A stretch of DNA of 44,585 bases from Campylobacter coli LMG 9860. GTDB lineage: Bacteria > Campylobacterota > Campylobacteria > Campylobacterales > Campylobacteraceae. The notes below the pieces were generated by a model. It saw only the letters and a program-made list of their open reading frames with translations. It made no database searches and had not been told where the DNA came from. Where the stretch lies: positions 1-44,585 of the forward strand of contig NZ_AINS01000047.1 in assembly GCF_000254135.1 (NCBI RefSeq), written 5' to 3'. Made by a program: the position numbers and the translations under genes. Shown here one piece after another: positions 9,911-17,397 of the stretch. The number at the start of each line of letters is the position of its first letter. Position 1 is the stretch's first letter.

Positions 9911-10359
9911 AAGTCATTGCTAGAAATAAAAAAGCCTTATTTGATTATAGCATTATAGAATGCTTTGAATCAGGAGTGGTTTTAAAGGGTAGTGAAGTCG
10001 TGGCTTTACGCGCTGGAAGGGCAAATTTAAAAGACTCTTTTGTGCGTATTATTAAGGGTGAATTATTTTTGCTAAATGCTCATATATCGCACCTTAGCAC
10101 TACGCATTCTTATTATAAACATGAAGAAAGAGCTGCTAGAAAACTTTTAATGCACCGCAAACAAATAGATAAGCTTTTAGGCAAAGTTAGTATTGAGGGA
10201 TACACCTTGGTAGTCTTAGAACTCTATTTTAACCATAAAAACAAAGTTAAAGCCACGCTAGCCTTAGCCAAAGGAAAAAATCTGCACGATAAACGCGAAA
10301 GTTTAAAGAAAAAACAAGCAGATATGGAAGCAAGATCTGCTATGAAAAATTACAAATAA
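9907..10359 (+). CDS. smpB: tmRNA-binding protein SmpB
   Basis: SmpB delivers tmRNA to stalled ribosomes, so the peptide is tagged and the ribosome freed. The product is 150 residues, the usual length. It has the N-terminal [18 protein letters not shown], the conserved [19 protein letters not shown], and a basic C-terminal tail that would enter the mRNA channel. tmRNA itself is not in this window. It lies in the same operon as an SspB-like candidate adaptor, ClpS and ClpA, which fits a role in handling incomplete or tagged proteins. Confidence 0.97.
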   Translation: MKVIARNKKALFDYSIIECFESGVVLKGSEVVALRAGRANLKDSFVRIIKGELFLLNAHISHLSTTHSYYKHEERAARKLLMHRKQIDKLLGKVSIEGYTLVVLELYFNHKNKVKATLALAKGKNLHDKRESLKKKQADMEARSAMKNYK

Positions 10360-10368
10360 AGGACTAGT

Positions 10369-10974
10369 ATGAAAAAGAAAACGATATTGTCATTTTTTAT
10401 CATTATAGGTTTTTTTATAAGCGCTTGTTCGCACCAAGAAGACATACAAAATGATTTTATGTTTGAAGAATACAGCAAAGGCGATAAGATTGTATTAAAT
10501 AGCGTAAATGGAGGAGCTAAAACCTTAATTCGAACCAATAAAGGCTTCATTGTTGAAGGCGAGGAAGATAAAGTGTTGATGATTGATTTTTTTGGAACTT
10601 TTTGCGCTCCTTGCAAAGAAGAAGCTTTAGAGCTTAGCAAACTTTGGAAAAATAACTCAAATAAATTTATTATCATGGGGCTAACACATTTTGAAGATGT
10701 AAGTGATGAAACGGTTAAAAAATTTGCTGATGATTATGGAGCTTATTATTTCTTAAGTAATGATTCGCAAAATGATCGTATTATTGCTCAAATTTTAAAA
10801 GATATAGATTATCAAAGCATGGAGCAATTGCCTTTTAAAGTAGTAATGAAAAATGGAATTTATCAAAATCTTAGCAATTATTGGGATAGTAACACTTCAA
10901 CAAATTTTTATTTAGGTAAAATTCCAACAGATTTTATACAAGATGATTTAGATAAAATTTATAAAGAAAAATAA
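10369..10974 (+). CDS. thioredoxin-fold lipoprotein
   Basis: A 201-residue exported protein. Residues 1–19 form a lipoprotein signal (KKK start, then a hydrophobic stretch ending FFISA) with the lipidated cysteine at C20. The redox motif CAPC is at C79–C82 in DFFGTFCAPCKEEA, the thioredoxin/TlpA pattern. A likely cis-proline follows in EQLPFKVVM. It probably acts in the periplasm as a thiol–disulphide reductant or in cytochrome maturation, but the partner is unknown. The ribosome site AAAGGA precedes the ATG. Its stop overlaps the clpS start by one base (TAATG), which couples an exported protein with a cytoplasmic protease adaptor. Confidence 0.88.
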   Translation: MKKKTILSFFIIIGFFISACSHQEDIQNDFMFEEYSKGDKIVLNSVNGGAKTLIRTNKGFIVEGEEDKVLMIDFFGTFCAPCKEEALELSKLWKNNSNKFIIMGLTHFEDVSDETVKKFADDYGAYYFLSNDSQNDRIIAQILKDIDYQSMEQLPFKVVMKNGIYQNLSNYWDSNTSTNFYLGKIPTDFIQDDLDKIYKEK

Positions 10975-11264
10975 TGCCAAAGTTAAAAGTATTAGAAAAA
11001 AGTAAGCTTAAAGAGCCTAAAATGTTTAAGGTTATATTATTAAACGATGATGTAACCACGATGGACTTTGTTATTGAAGTTTTAATCAATATTTTCTACC
11101 ATGATTTTGAAACAGCTAATAAAATTATGTTAGAGGTTCATCTTAATGGCAGTGGAATTTGTGGAATTTACACTCAAGAAATTGCACTTTCAAAGCAAAA
11201 AAAAGTTTCTGATGCTGCTAAATTGGCAAATTTTCCTTTACAAACTAGAGTGGAAGAAGAATGA
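10974..11264 (+). CDS. clpS: ClpS, N-degron adaptor of ClpAP
   Basis: Hands proteins with destabilising N-terminal residues to ClpA. The pocket that binds the N-terminal amino group is visible: N24-D25-D26 in LLNDDVTTMDFV, the gatekeeper-like M30, and H56 in EVHLNGSG. The length, 96 residues, is typical. The N-terminal 16 residues are basic and likely flexible, as needed for contact with ClpA. It overlaps clpA by four bases and lies two genes before aat, the transferase that makes N-degrons. Confidence 0.96.
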   Translation: MPKLKVLEKSKLKEPKMFKVILLNDDVTTMDFVIEVLINIFYHDFETANKIMLEVHLNGSGICGIYTQEIALSKQKKVSDAAKLANFPLQTRVEEE

Positions 11265-13378
11265 AATATCAAGAAAATTTACAAAAATACCTTGATAATG
11301 CTAAACATTTAAGCACTATCAATCGTCATGAATTTACAACTTGTGAGCATGTGCTTTTTGCTATATTAAAACTAAGTTCAGATTTTAAATCAATATTTGA
11401 AGAACTCGCAGATGCCGAATTTGAACTTTTAGAAAGTGAACTTAAAAATTATATAGCAGAAAAAAACCAAAGTTTGGATCAAGAAATCGAACCTGTTAAT
11501 TCTATAGTTTTAGATGAAATTCTTAATCATAAAAATGAAATAAAAATCATTGATTTTTTAGAAAAACTCATCCAAGATGATAGAACATATTCGAGCTTTC
11601 TTTTACAAAAACATGGTATGAATTTAGAAAAAATTCAAGATTTTAAACAAAATAGCGAAATAGAAAATTTAAATTCTTACGCAAGCGACTTAACGCTTTT
11701 GGCGCAAAAAGGTAAAATAGACCCTTTAATAGGAAGAAAATTCGAGCTTGAGCGCATTATACAAATCCTATCAAGACGCAAGAAAAACAATCCTATTTTA
11801 ATCGGAGAAGCTGGAGTTGGAAAAACTGCGATAGTTGAAGGACTTGCATTGGCCATTGCTGAAAAAAAAGTTCCAAAAAATTTGCAAAATGCTAAAATTT
11901 TTAGCCTAGATATAGCAGGATTGCTTTCAGGGACTAAATATCGTGGCGATTTTGAAAAACGAATCAAAGAAGTCTTAGAAGGACTTCAAAAACTTCCTAA
12001 TGCTATCTTATTTATAGATGAAATTCACACCATAGTTGGAGCTGGAGCAACTGGAGAATCACATACAGATTTTTCTAATCTACTCAAGCCAGCCTTAAGC
12101 AATGGCACTTTAAAATGTATAGGTGCAACCACTTTTATGGAATATAAAAATACTTTTGATAAAAACAAAGCCTTAAGTCGCCGTTTTGCTAAAATCAATG
12201 TAGATGAACCAAGCCAAGAAGAAGCTTTTCAAATTTTACAAGGCTTAAAAAGCAAATATGAGGATTTTCATAAGATTAAAATTAGTGATGAAGTCCTTCA
12301 GCAAGCTGTTGTTTGGGGCAAGAAATTTTTCAGCGATAAATACCTTCCTGATAGTGCTATAGATCTTATCGATGAGCTTGGAGCTTCTTATGTTCTTAAG
12401 GCAAAAACTAAAAAAAATGCCGATATTAAAGATTTAGAACAAGTTTTAGCCAAAATGACTCATCATCATAAAATGTTTGAATTTGATCAAAATAAAGCCT
12501 TGATGAATCTAAGTCTTAATTTAAAGGCAAAAATATTTGGTCAAGATGAAGTGATTGACAAGCTTGTTGCGACCCTAAAACAAAGTTTTGCAGGATTTAA
12601 AAATTTAAATACCCCACGAGGAGTATTTTTATTTACAGGATCTAGCGGAGTTGGAAAAACTGAACTTTGCAAAGTTTTAGCAGAATTTTTAGGTTTAAAT
12701 TTAGAGCGTTTTGATATGAGCGAATATGCAGAAAAACATAGCATAAGCAAACTCATAGGTTCTCCTGCAGGATATGTGGGATATGAAGATGGAGGACTTT
12801 TAAGCAATGCGGTTCGAAAAAATCCTTTCAGTCTTATCCTCTTTGATGAGATAGAAAAAGCTCATCCTGATTTAAGCAATACTTTCTTGCAAATCTTTGA
12901 TAATGCAGAGCTTACAGACAATAGTGGCTTTAAAGCTGACTTTAAAAATACTATTATAATCATGACTTCAAATTTAGGACTAAAAGAAAGCAATGAGCTT
13001 GGATTCCTAAGCAAAAATGAAGAAAAAAGCAACCGTGCTATTAAAGATTTTTTTGCACCTGAATTTATCAATCGTATTGATAAAATTCTTCATTTTAACG
13101 ATCTAGATGATACTGTGCTTGTTAAAATCATTCAAAAAGAATTAGATGAAATTTCTAAAAATCTTAAAAATATCCAATTAGTTGCTGATGAAAAAGCTAA
13201 GCTATACTTAGCGAAAAAAGCCTACAATAAAGAATTTGGAGTAAGATTATTAAAACGCATTATTTCCGAAGAAATCGGAGAAAAAATCAGTGATGAAATT
13301 TTATTTGGAAAACTTAAAAAAGGCGGGATAGCTAAAATCAAGCTTAATAAAAATGGAAAGCTCGATCTTATATTCTAA
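11261..13378 (+). CDS. clpA: ClpA, ATPase subunit of the ClpAP protease
   Basis: An unfoldase that threads substrates into ClpP. An N-terminal Clp-repeat domain (about 1–140) is followed by two AAA+ modules with Walker A loops at residues 182–189 (GEAGVGKT) and 460–467 (GSSGVGKT), each with its Walker B (ILFIDEIHT; LILFDEIEKAHPD). The absence of a ClpB-type coiled coil between the modules, the length of 705, and clpS immediately upstream mark it as ClpA. The last 26 bases overlap the start of aat. clpP is not in the window. Confidence 0.95.
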   Translation: MKYQENLQKYLDNAKHLSTINRHEFTTCEHVLFAILKLSSDFKSIFEELADAEFELLESELKNYIAEKNQSLDQEIEPVNSIVLDEILNHKNEIKIIDFLEKLIQDDRTYSSFLLQKHGMNLEKIQDFKQNSEIENLNSYASDLTLLAQKGKIDPLIGRKFELERIIQILSRRKKNNPILIGEAGVGKTAIVEGLALAIAEKKVPKNLQNAKIFSLDIAGLLSGTKYRGDFEKRIKEVLEGLQKLPNAILFIDEIHTIVGAGATGESHTDFSNLLKPALSNGTLKCIGATTFMEYKNTFDKNKALSRRFAKINVDEPSQEEAFQILQGLKSKYEDFHKIKISDEVLQQAVVWGKKFFSDKYLPDSAIDLIDELGASYVLKAKTKKNADIKDLEQVLAKMTHHHKMFEFDQNKALMNLSLNLKAKIFGQDEVIDKLVATLKQSFAGFKNLNTPRGVFLFTGSSGVGKTELCKVLAEFLGLNLERFDMSEYAEKHSISKLIGSPAGYVGYEDGGLLSNAVRKNPFSLILFDEIEKAHPDLSNTFLQIFDNAELTDNSGFKADFKNTIIIMTSNLGLKESNELGFLSKNEEKSNRAIKDFFAPEFINRIDKILHFNDLDDTVLVKIIQKELDEISKNLKNIQLVADEKAKLYLAKKAYNKEFGVRLLKRIISEEIGEKISDEILFGKLKKGGIAKIKLNKNGKLDLIF

Positions 13379-14006
13379 ACTTATGGATGCGCCCAAAGAC
13401 GCACCCGTTTTTTTAAGTCAAAAACTAGAACCTGATTTTATCTTAAAAGCCTATCGTTTTGGGCTTTTTCCATGGACTAACAAACCCGTTACTTGGTGGT
13501 GCCCTGATCCTAGATGTGTATTAAATCCCAGCGAAATTCATATCCAAAAAAATATGAAAAAATTTATCAATCTTTATCAAATTAAACTTGATTATGATTT
13601 TTTAAGCCTTATCCATTTGTGTCGCAACACGCGTCCTCAAAGTTGGATTGATGATGAGTTTATAGAAAATTACTATGAGCTTTTTAAGCAAGGATACGTT
13701 CATACTTTAGAACTTTATGAGGATAAAGAATTAATTGGGGGAATTTATGGACTGATTATAGGTAAGGTTTTTTTTGGAGAAAGTATGGTAAGCCTTAGAA
13801 AAAATGCTTCAAAAATAGCTTTAATCAAACTTTGCAAGCTTCTTAAACCCTATGATTTTGTCATAGATTGTCAAGTTTATAATAAACATTTAGAATTTAT
13901 GGGAGCTAAAAATATCGAAAGAAAAACATTTTTAAATATTTTAAAAGAAAAATGTGATCAAGAAAGTGGATTTACAAATTTTAGCACCTTAATCAATCAA
14001 ATATAA
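13353..14006 (+). CDS. aat: leucyl/phenylalanyl-tRNA–protein transferase
   Basis: Adds Leu or Phe from charged tRNA to proteins starting with Lys or Arg, creating the N-degron that ClpS recognises. Conserved parts include FRFGLFPWTN-type sequence near residue 35, WWCPDPRCVL, and GGIYGLIIGKVFFGESMVS. It is 217 residues long. The start at 13353, inside clpA, gives MESSILYSKL, which agrees with the C. jejuni protein as I remember it. With clpS and clpA it forms an N-end-rule cassette: tagger, adaptor and protease in one transcript. Confidence 0.95.
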   Translation: MESSILYSKLMDAPKDAPVFLSQKLEPDFILKAYRFGLFPWTNKPVTWWCPDPRCVLNPSEIHIQKNMKKFINLYQIKLDYDFLSLIHLCRNTRPQSWIDDEFIENYYELFKQGYVHTLELYEDKELIGGIYGLIIGKVFFGESMVSLRKNASKIALIKLCKLLKPYDFVIDCQVYNKHLEFMGAKNIERKTFLNILKEKCDQESGFTNFSTLINQI

Positions 14007-14091
14007 CTTCTCTTCATTTTTATACTTATTTTTTAATTTTTGATTATCATTAGCTTGTGATTTGCATTCATATCAACTTTTTATTGTCTAA

Positions 14092-14730
14092 TCAAATGTT
14101 AAATATATTTTTGATACCTATTATAATCATCTTACACCCCATCGCCACAATAAAAACCTGAGCGATACGCGAAAAGACATGTAAAATAAGCTTTCCAACA
14201 ATTTTTTCAATCGTAGCAGCAAAATGAAAAAGTGCAAACATAAAAATAAAAGCTATTATCACACCTCCAAAAGCTATATCCAATCCACCATCCTCTGAAA
14301 TCACTATCACACTAGCTAAGGTTCCAGGACCTACAAGCATTGGAAAAGCCATAGGTATTAAACTTTGGCGTAAAATTTCTTTCTCATTTGCTTCTTGATA
14401 AGAATCAAAACTTTGAGTTGCAAGCTTGGTTGAAAATAATAAATTTTTAATAGCCATTATAATTAAAACCAAACCCCCAGAAACTCTCAAATCATCTAAA
14501 GAAACCCTAAAAATATAATTCATAAACAAAGGTCCTGAAAATAAAAAAGCAAGCACAATAGCCAATGCTGTATAAAGTATAGTTCTAAAAAGTTTTTTTC
14601 TAAGGGCTAAAGGTAGGCCATCGCTCATGGCTAAAAATTGCGTTAAATTACCAAAAGGATTTAACACAGCCAATAATGTTATGCCCGCAAAAAACATTAA
14701 ATAAAGCTCAGAGCCTACATTTGAAAACAT
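14092..14730 (-). CDS. MarC/UPF0056 family inner-membrane protein
   Basis: A 212-residue hydrophobic protein with about six membrane helices. The family motifs are seen early (LAVLNPFGNLTQFLAMS) and centrally (PMAFPMLVGPGTLASVIV). The family's function is unsettled. The name comes from multiple antibiotic resistance, but that role was not upheld for E. coli MarC. It starts three bases after the msrB stop, so the two genes are co-transcribed. The 85 bases between its stop and aat are AT-rich with no visible feature. In C. jejuni a chemoreceptor gene sits there. Confidence 0.9.
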   Translation of the reverse strand: MFSNVGSELYLMFFAGITLLAVLNPFGNLTQFLAMSDGLPLALRKKLFRTILYTALAIVLAFLFSGPLFMNYIFRVSLDDLRVSGGLVLIIMAIKNLLFSTKLATQSFDSYQEANEKEILRQSLIPMAFPMLVGPGTLASVIVISEDGGLDIAFGGVIIAFIFMFALFHFAATIEKIVGKLILHVFSRIAQVFIVAMGCKMIIIGIKNIFNI

Positions 14731-14733
14731 TTA

Positions 14734-15090
14734 TTATTCGCCTTTTACAAATTCTAAAGAGATGGAATTAACACAATGTCTAATATTTTTAGCAGAAAAA
14801 CCCTCTCCCTCAAATACATGGCCTAAATGGCCATTGCAATTTGCACATACAATTTCCGTGCGAATGCCATCTTTATCAGGAAGTCTTTTAATAGCCCCTT
14901 TGATTTCATCATCAAAGCTTGGCCATCCACAACCTGACTTGAATTTATCTTCAGATCTATAAAGCTTAGACCCGCATTGCTTGCAAAGATAGATCCCTTT
15001 TTCGTAAAAATTATTATATTTACCACTAAAAGGAGCTTCAGTGCCCTTGTTTAAAATAACCCTAGCTTCTTCTTCGTTTAATTTTTTCAT
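14734..15090 (-). CDS. msrB: peptide methionine-(R)-sulfoxide reductase
   Basis: Repairs oxidised methionine (the R-sulfoxide) in proteins. Zinc is held by C36/C39 (CKQC) and C82/C85 (CANC). The catalytic cysteine is C106 in [13 protein letters not shown], and C54 lies in GCGWPSF. The 118-residue length fits a stand-alone MsrB with no fused MsrA. No signal peptide is visible, so it should be cytoplasmic. It leads the msrB–marC transcript from its own promoter at about 15132–15140. Confidence 0.96.
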   Translation of the reverse strand: MKKLNEEEARVILNKGTEAPFSGKYNNFYEKGIYLCKQCGSKLYRSEDKFKSGCGWPSFDDEIKGAIKRLPDKDGIRTEIVCANCNGHLGHVFEGEGFSAKNIRHCVNSISLEFVKGE

Positions 15091-15131
15091 AGTTTATCCT
15101 TGATGAAATTGTTCTAAATTACTACTTAAGA

Positions 15132-15140
15132 ATTATAGCA
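15132..15140 (-). promoter_or_regulatory. msrB promoter, extended -10
   Basis: TGCTATAAT on the minus strand is an exact TATAAT with the TGn extension, about 42 bases before the msrB ATG and preceded by an A/T-rich run. It is one of the best sigma-70 matches in the window. Confidence 0.6.
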
Positions 15141-15253
15141 AATTTTATTTTTTATCAAAATGTATTTTCCAAAAAAGCTTTAGTTTGAATTTTTTATAGT
15201 AAAAATTTAGTTTTATATATTAAAATCAAAAAAATATTTTAGAAAGACTTAAA

Positions 15254-16051
15254 ATGCAAAAAGAATTTTTTAATGAACTTGAAAAAATACTCTATGAGCA
15301 AAATCTTGATAACAAATTTGAAAATTTTGCTATATTTTATGATGATTTTAAAAGCCAAAAATTCATTTTTAATCACGAGCAAGGAAGTATTTTTAAGACA
15401 AATATTAACCCTGCTTTAAAATTATTGCACCCTACTCGCATTAGACGCCCTAAATTTGTAAATTCTACCCATTCTTTAGCAAAGATTGTTCATTCCATTG
15501 CGCATATAGAATTTAGTGCTATCAATTTAGCCTTAGATGCAAGTTATCGTTTTAAAAATCTGCCTCAACAATTTTATATCGATTGGCTAGAAGTTGCCGA
15601 TGAAGAAATCAAACATTTCAAGCTTTTAAATGCAGCATTAGATGAACTAGGTTATAAATATGGGGATTTTGCTATTCATGATAACTTAGAAGCCGCGCTT
15701 GAAGCCACAAAAGATTGTTTGAGTTTAAGAATGGGAGTGGTTCACCGAGGGTTAGAAGCCAAGGGGCTTGATGCAAATCCTTTTGTAGTAGCAAAACTTG
15801 AAAGCTCAAACCATCCCATAAAAAGTCTTTTAAAAGATGTTTTGCATATTATCTTAAATGATGAAATAAAACATGTAAGCAAGGGTGATAACTGGTGGAA
15901 ATTTTCCAATCAAAACAATTATGATTTTATAGAACTTTGTAAAATGTTTAATCAATTTTCCCTAGCAGGTAAAAAACTTAATATCGAAGCAAGAATAAAG
16001 GCTGGATTTAGCAAAGCAGAATGTGAGGCTATAGCTCAATTCTATGCTTAA
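15254..16051 (+). CDS. DUF455 ferritin-like protein
   Basis: A 265-residue soluble protein of the DUF455 family, a ferritin-like helical bundle distantly related to MiaE-type di-iron proteins. Candidate metal ligands sit in SIAHIEFSAINLALD (about 94–108), EVADEEIKHF (about 116–125) and ILNDEIKHVSKGD (about 198–210): three E/H helices that fit a di-iron centre. RMGVVHRGLEAKGLDANP is also conserved in the family. The substrate is unknown. The gene has its own gap upstream, an AGAAAGA ribosome site, and overlaps pssA tail-to-tail by four bases. Confidence 0.8.
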   Translation: MQKEFFNELEKILYEQNLDNKFENFAIFYDDFKSQKFIFNHEQGSIFKTNINPALKLLHPTRIRRPKFVNSTHSLAKIVHSIAHIEFSAINLALDASYRFKNLPQQFYIDWLEVADEEIKHFKLLNAALDELGYKYGDFAIHDNLEAALEATKDCLSLRMGVVHRGLEAKGLDANPFVVAKLESSNHPIKSLLKDVLHIILNDEIKHVSKGDNWWKFSNQNNYDFIELCKMFNQFSLAGKKLNIEARIKAGFSKAECEAIAQFYA

Positions 16052-16773
16052 GCTTTCATCTTAAATTTAGAAAAAATAAGGGTATAAATCGCTCTTATTA
16101 TCCCATAAATCACATACAAACTTGCTAAGATTACTAAACTTTCAAGTGGATAAAGATATAAAAAAGAAAAAACAATAATTAAGATAATCAAAACCTTTAA
16201 AACACTTGATCTATTAAAATCTAGCTTTTTAAAACTTGGATAGCGTATATTGCTAACCATTAGCAAGCCTAAAATCGCTTGCAAGATTAAAAAAATGATT
16301 CCATATGCTCTTAAAAAATCATAATAATAATAACTATAAGTCCAAATAGCACTTACTACAGCAGCAGTAGGTATAGGAAGTCCTATAAAAACAGATGGTT
16401 CATAAGTTCCTGTAGTGACATTAAATCTTGCTAGGCGTATTGCTCCAAAAACAACAAAAAAAGCAGTTATTAAAGAGCCATATCTTCCAAATTCAGAGCC
16501 AATAACCATATAAAAAAATATGGCCGGTGCGGCGCCAAAGGCTATCAGATCGGCCAAAGAGTCAAATTCAATGCCAAATTTAGAAGTAGTCTTTGTAAGC
16601 CTTGCAACACGACCATCAAGACCATCACATATTAAAGAAAAAATAATATACAATAAAGCCATATAATAATTGCCTTGTATAGAGGCGATTATAGAAATTA
16701 CACCCAAAAACGCTGAAGCTGCTGTAAAAAGATTGGGTAAAATATAAATAAATTGTGATTTATTATTGTTCAT
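16048..16773 (-). CDS. pssA: CDP-diacylglycerol–serine O-phosphatidyltransferase
   Basis: Makes phosphatidylserine, the precursor of phosphatidylethanolamine. The CDP-alcohol phosphotransferase motif is complete: DGRVAR at 53–58, G67, D71 and D75 (family pattern DGx2ARx8Gx3Dx3D). The 241 residues include about seven or eight hydrophobic helices, so it is an inner-membrane enzyme. It is the last gene of the cheY–prmA–ftsH–psd-like–pssA run, directly after the decarboxylase homologue it would feed. Confidence 0.95.
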   Translation of the reverse strand: MNNNKSQFIYILPNLFTAASAFLGVISIIASIQGNYYMALLYIIFSLICDGLDGRVARLTKTTSKFGIEFDSLADLIAFGAAPAIFFYMVIGSEFGRYGSLITAFFVVFGAIRLARFNVTTGTYEPSVFIGLPIPTAAVVSAIWTYSYYYYDFLRAYGIIFLILQAILGLLMVSNIRYPSFKKLDFNRSSVLKVLIILIIVFSFLYLYPLESLVILASLYVIYGIIRAIYTLIFSKFKMKA

Positions 16774-16782
16774 TTTTTATCC

Positions 16783-17397
16783 TTAAGCTAAGTAGCCTAA
16801 TAAAGAACCTGATTTTAACTCGTCTCCAAGTCCTACATGAATTCGTGTATCTCTTGGCAATAAAATACTTATGGTTCCATTAATTAAAAAACCCATTTTA
16901 TCTCCAACTGTCAAGCTATGAGATAAATTATCAAGCTTCAATTTTCTATCAAAAGAGCCTGCATATATCCGTAAAACAACATTAGATCCGTTACTTGAAG
17001 CAAAAATACTTACATTTTCATTCATTATTCTAGCGCTTTTTAATTCGCTGCATAAAAAAAGTCCATGCTTTAGCGCAATATCATTAATATCCATTTTAAA
17101 AGGAGTGTAAAAAGCTCCAGCATCATAAAAAGCATTTTTAATGCTTATTTCAACACTTTCACCTAAATATTTATCAAATGTATTTTCTATTCTAGTTATC
17201 CTGCCATCAATAGGTGATAATATAGCCTTACTATCATTGCATACCCTTACACGATTTGGGATTCTAAAAATAAACAAAAGTACCAATAAAAATAAAAAAA
17301 GAAGGACAGAAAAGCTATAAAATATCCAACAAATAACAAATAAGATAAAAACTATAGCTATAAACCAATGTCCTTCTTTAGCAATATATTTTCCCAT
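16783..17397 (-). CDS. phosphatidylserine decarboxylase-related protein
   Basis: A 204-residue protein with two adjacent N-terminal hydrophobic stretches (about 11–46) and a soluble domain of the short, archaeal-type Psd family, with LSPIDGRI at 60–67. Psd enzymes cut themselves at Gly-Ser to make a pyruvoyl group. At the matching place (GDKMGFLINGTISILLP) this protein has N173-G174-T175, and the usual His-containing segment (VHxNR in relatives) reads FYTPFKMDIN. It therefore lacks the expected self-cleavage serine and may be an inactive or altered relative. A later GSLLGYLA at the very end is too close to the C-terminus to be the site. It overlaps ftsH by one base and precedes pssA by nine. 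Confidence 0.75.
   Translation of the reverse strand: MGKYIAKEGHWFIAIVFILFVICWIFYSFSVLLFLFLLVLLFIFRIPNRVRVCNDSKAILSPIDGRITRIENTFDKYLGESVEISIKNAFYDAGAFYTPFKMDINDIALKHGLFLCSELKSARIMNENVSIFASSNGSNVVLRIYAGSFDRKLKLDNLSHSLTVGDKMGFLINGTISILLPRDTRIHVGLGDELKSGSLLGYLA

Noticed and set aside
14823-15026. 67-residue frame on the msrB strand
   Set aside because: It is out of frame within MsrB, whose zinc and catalytic cysteines are all intact, so it is a shadow.
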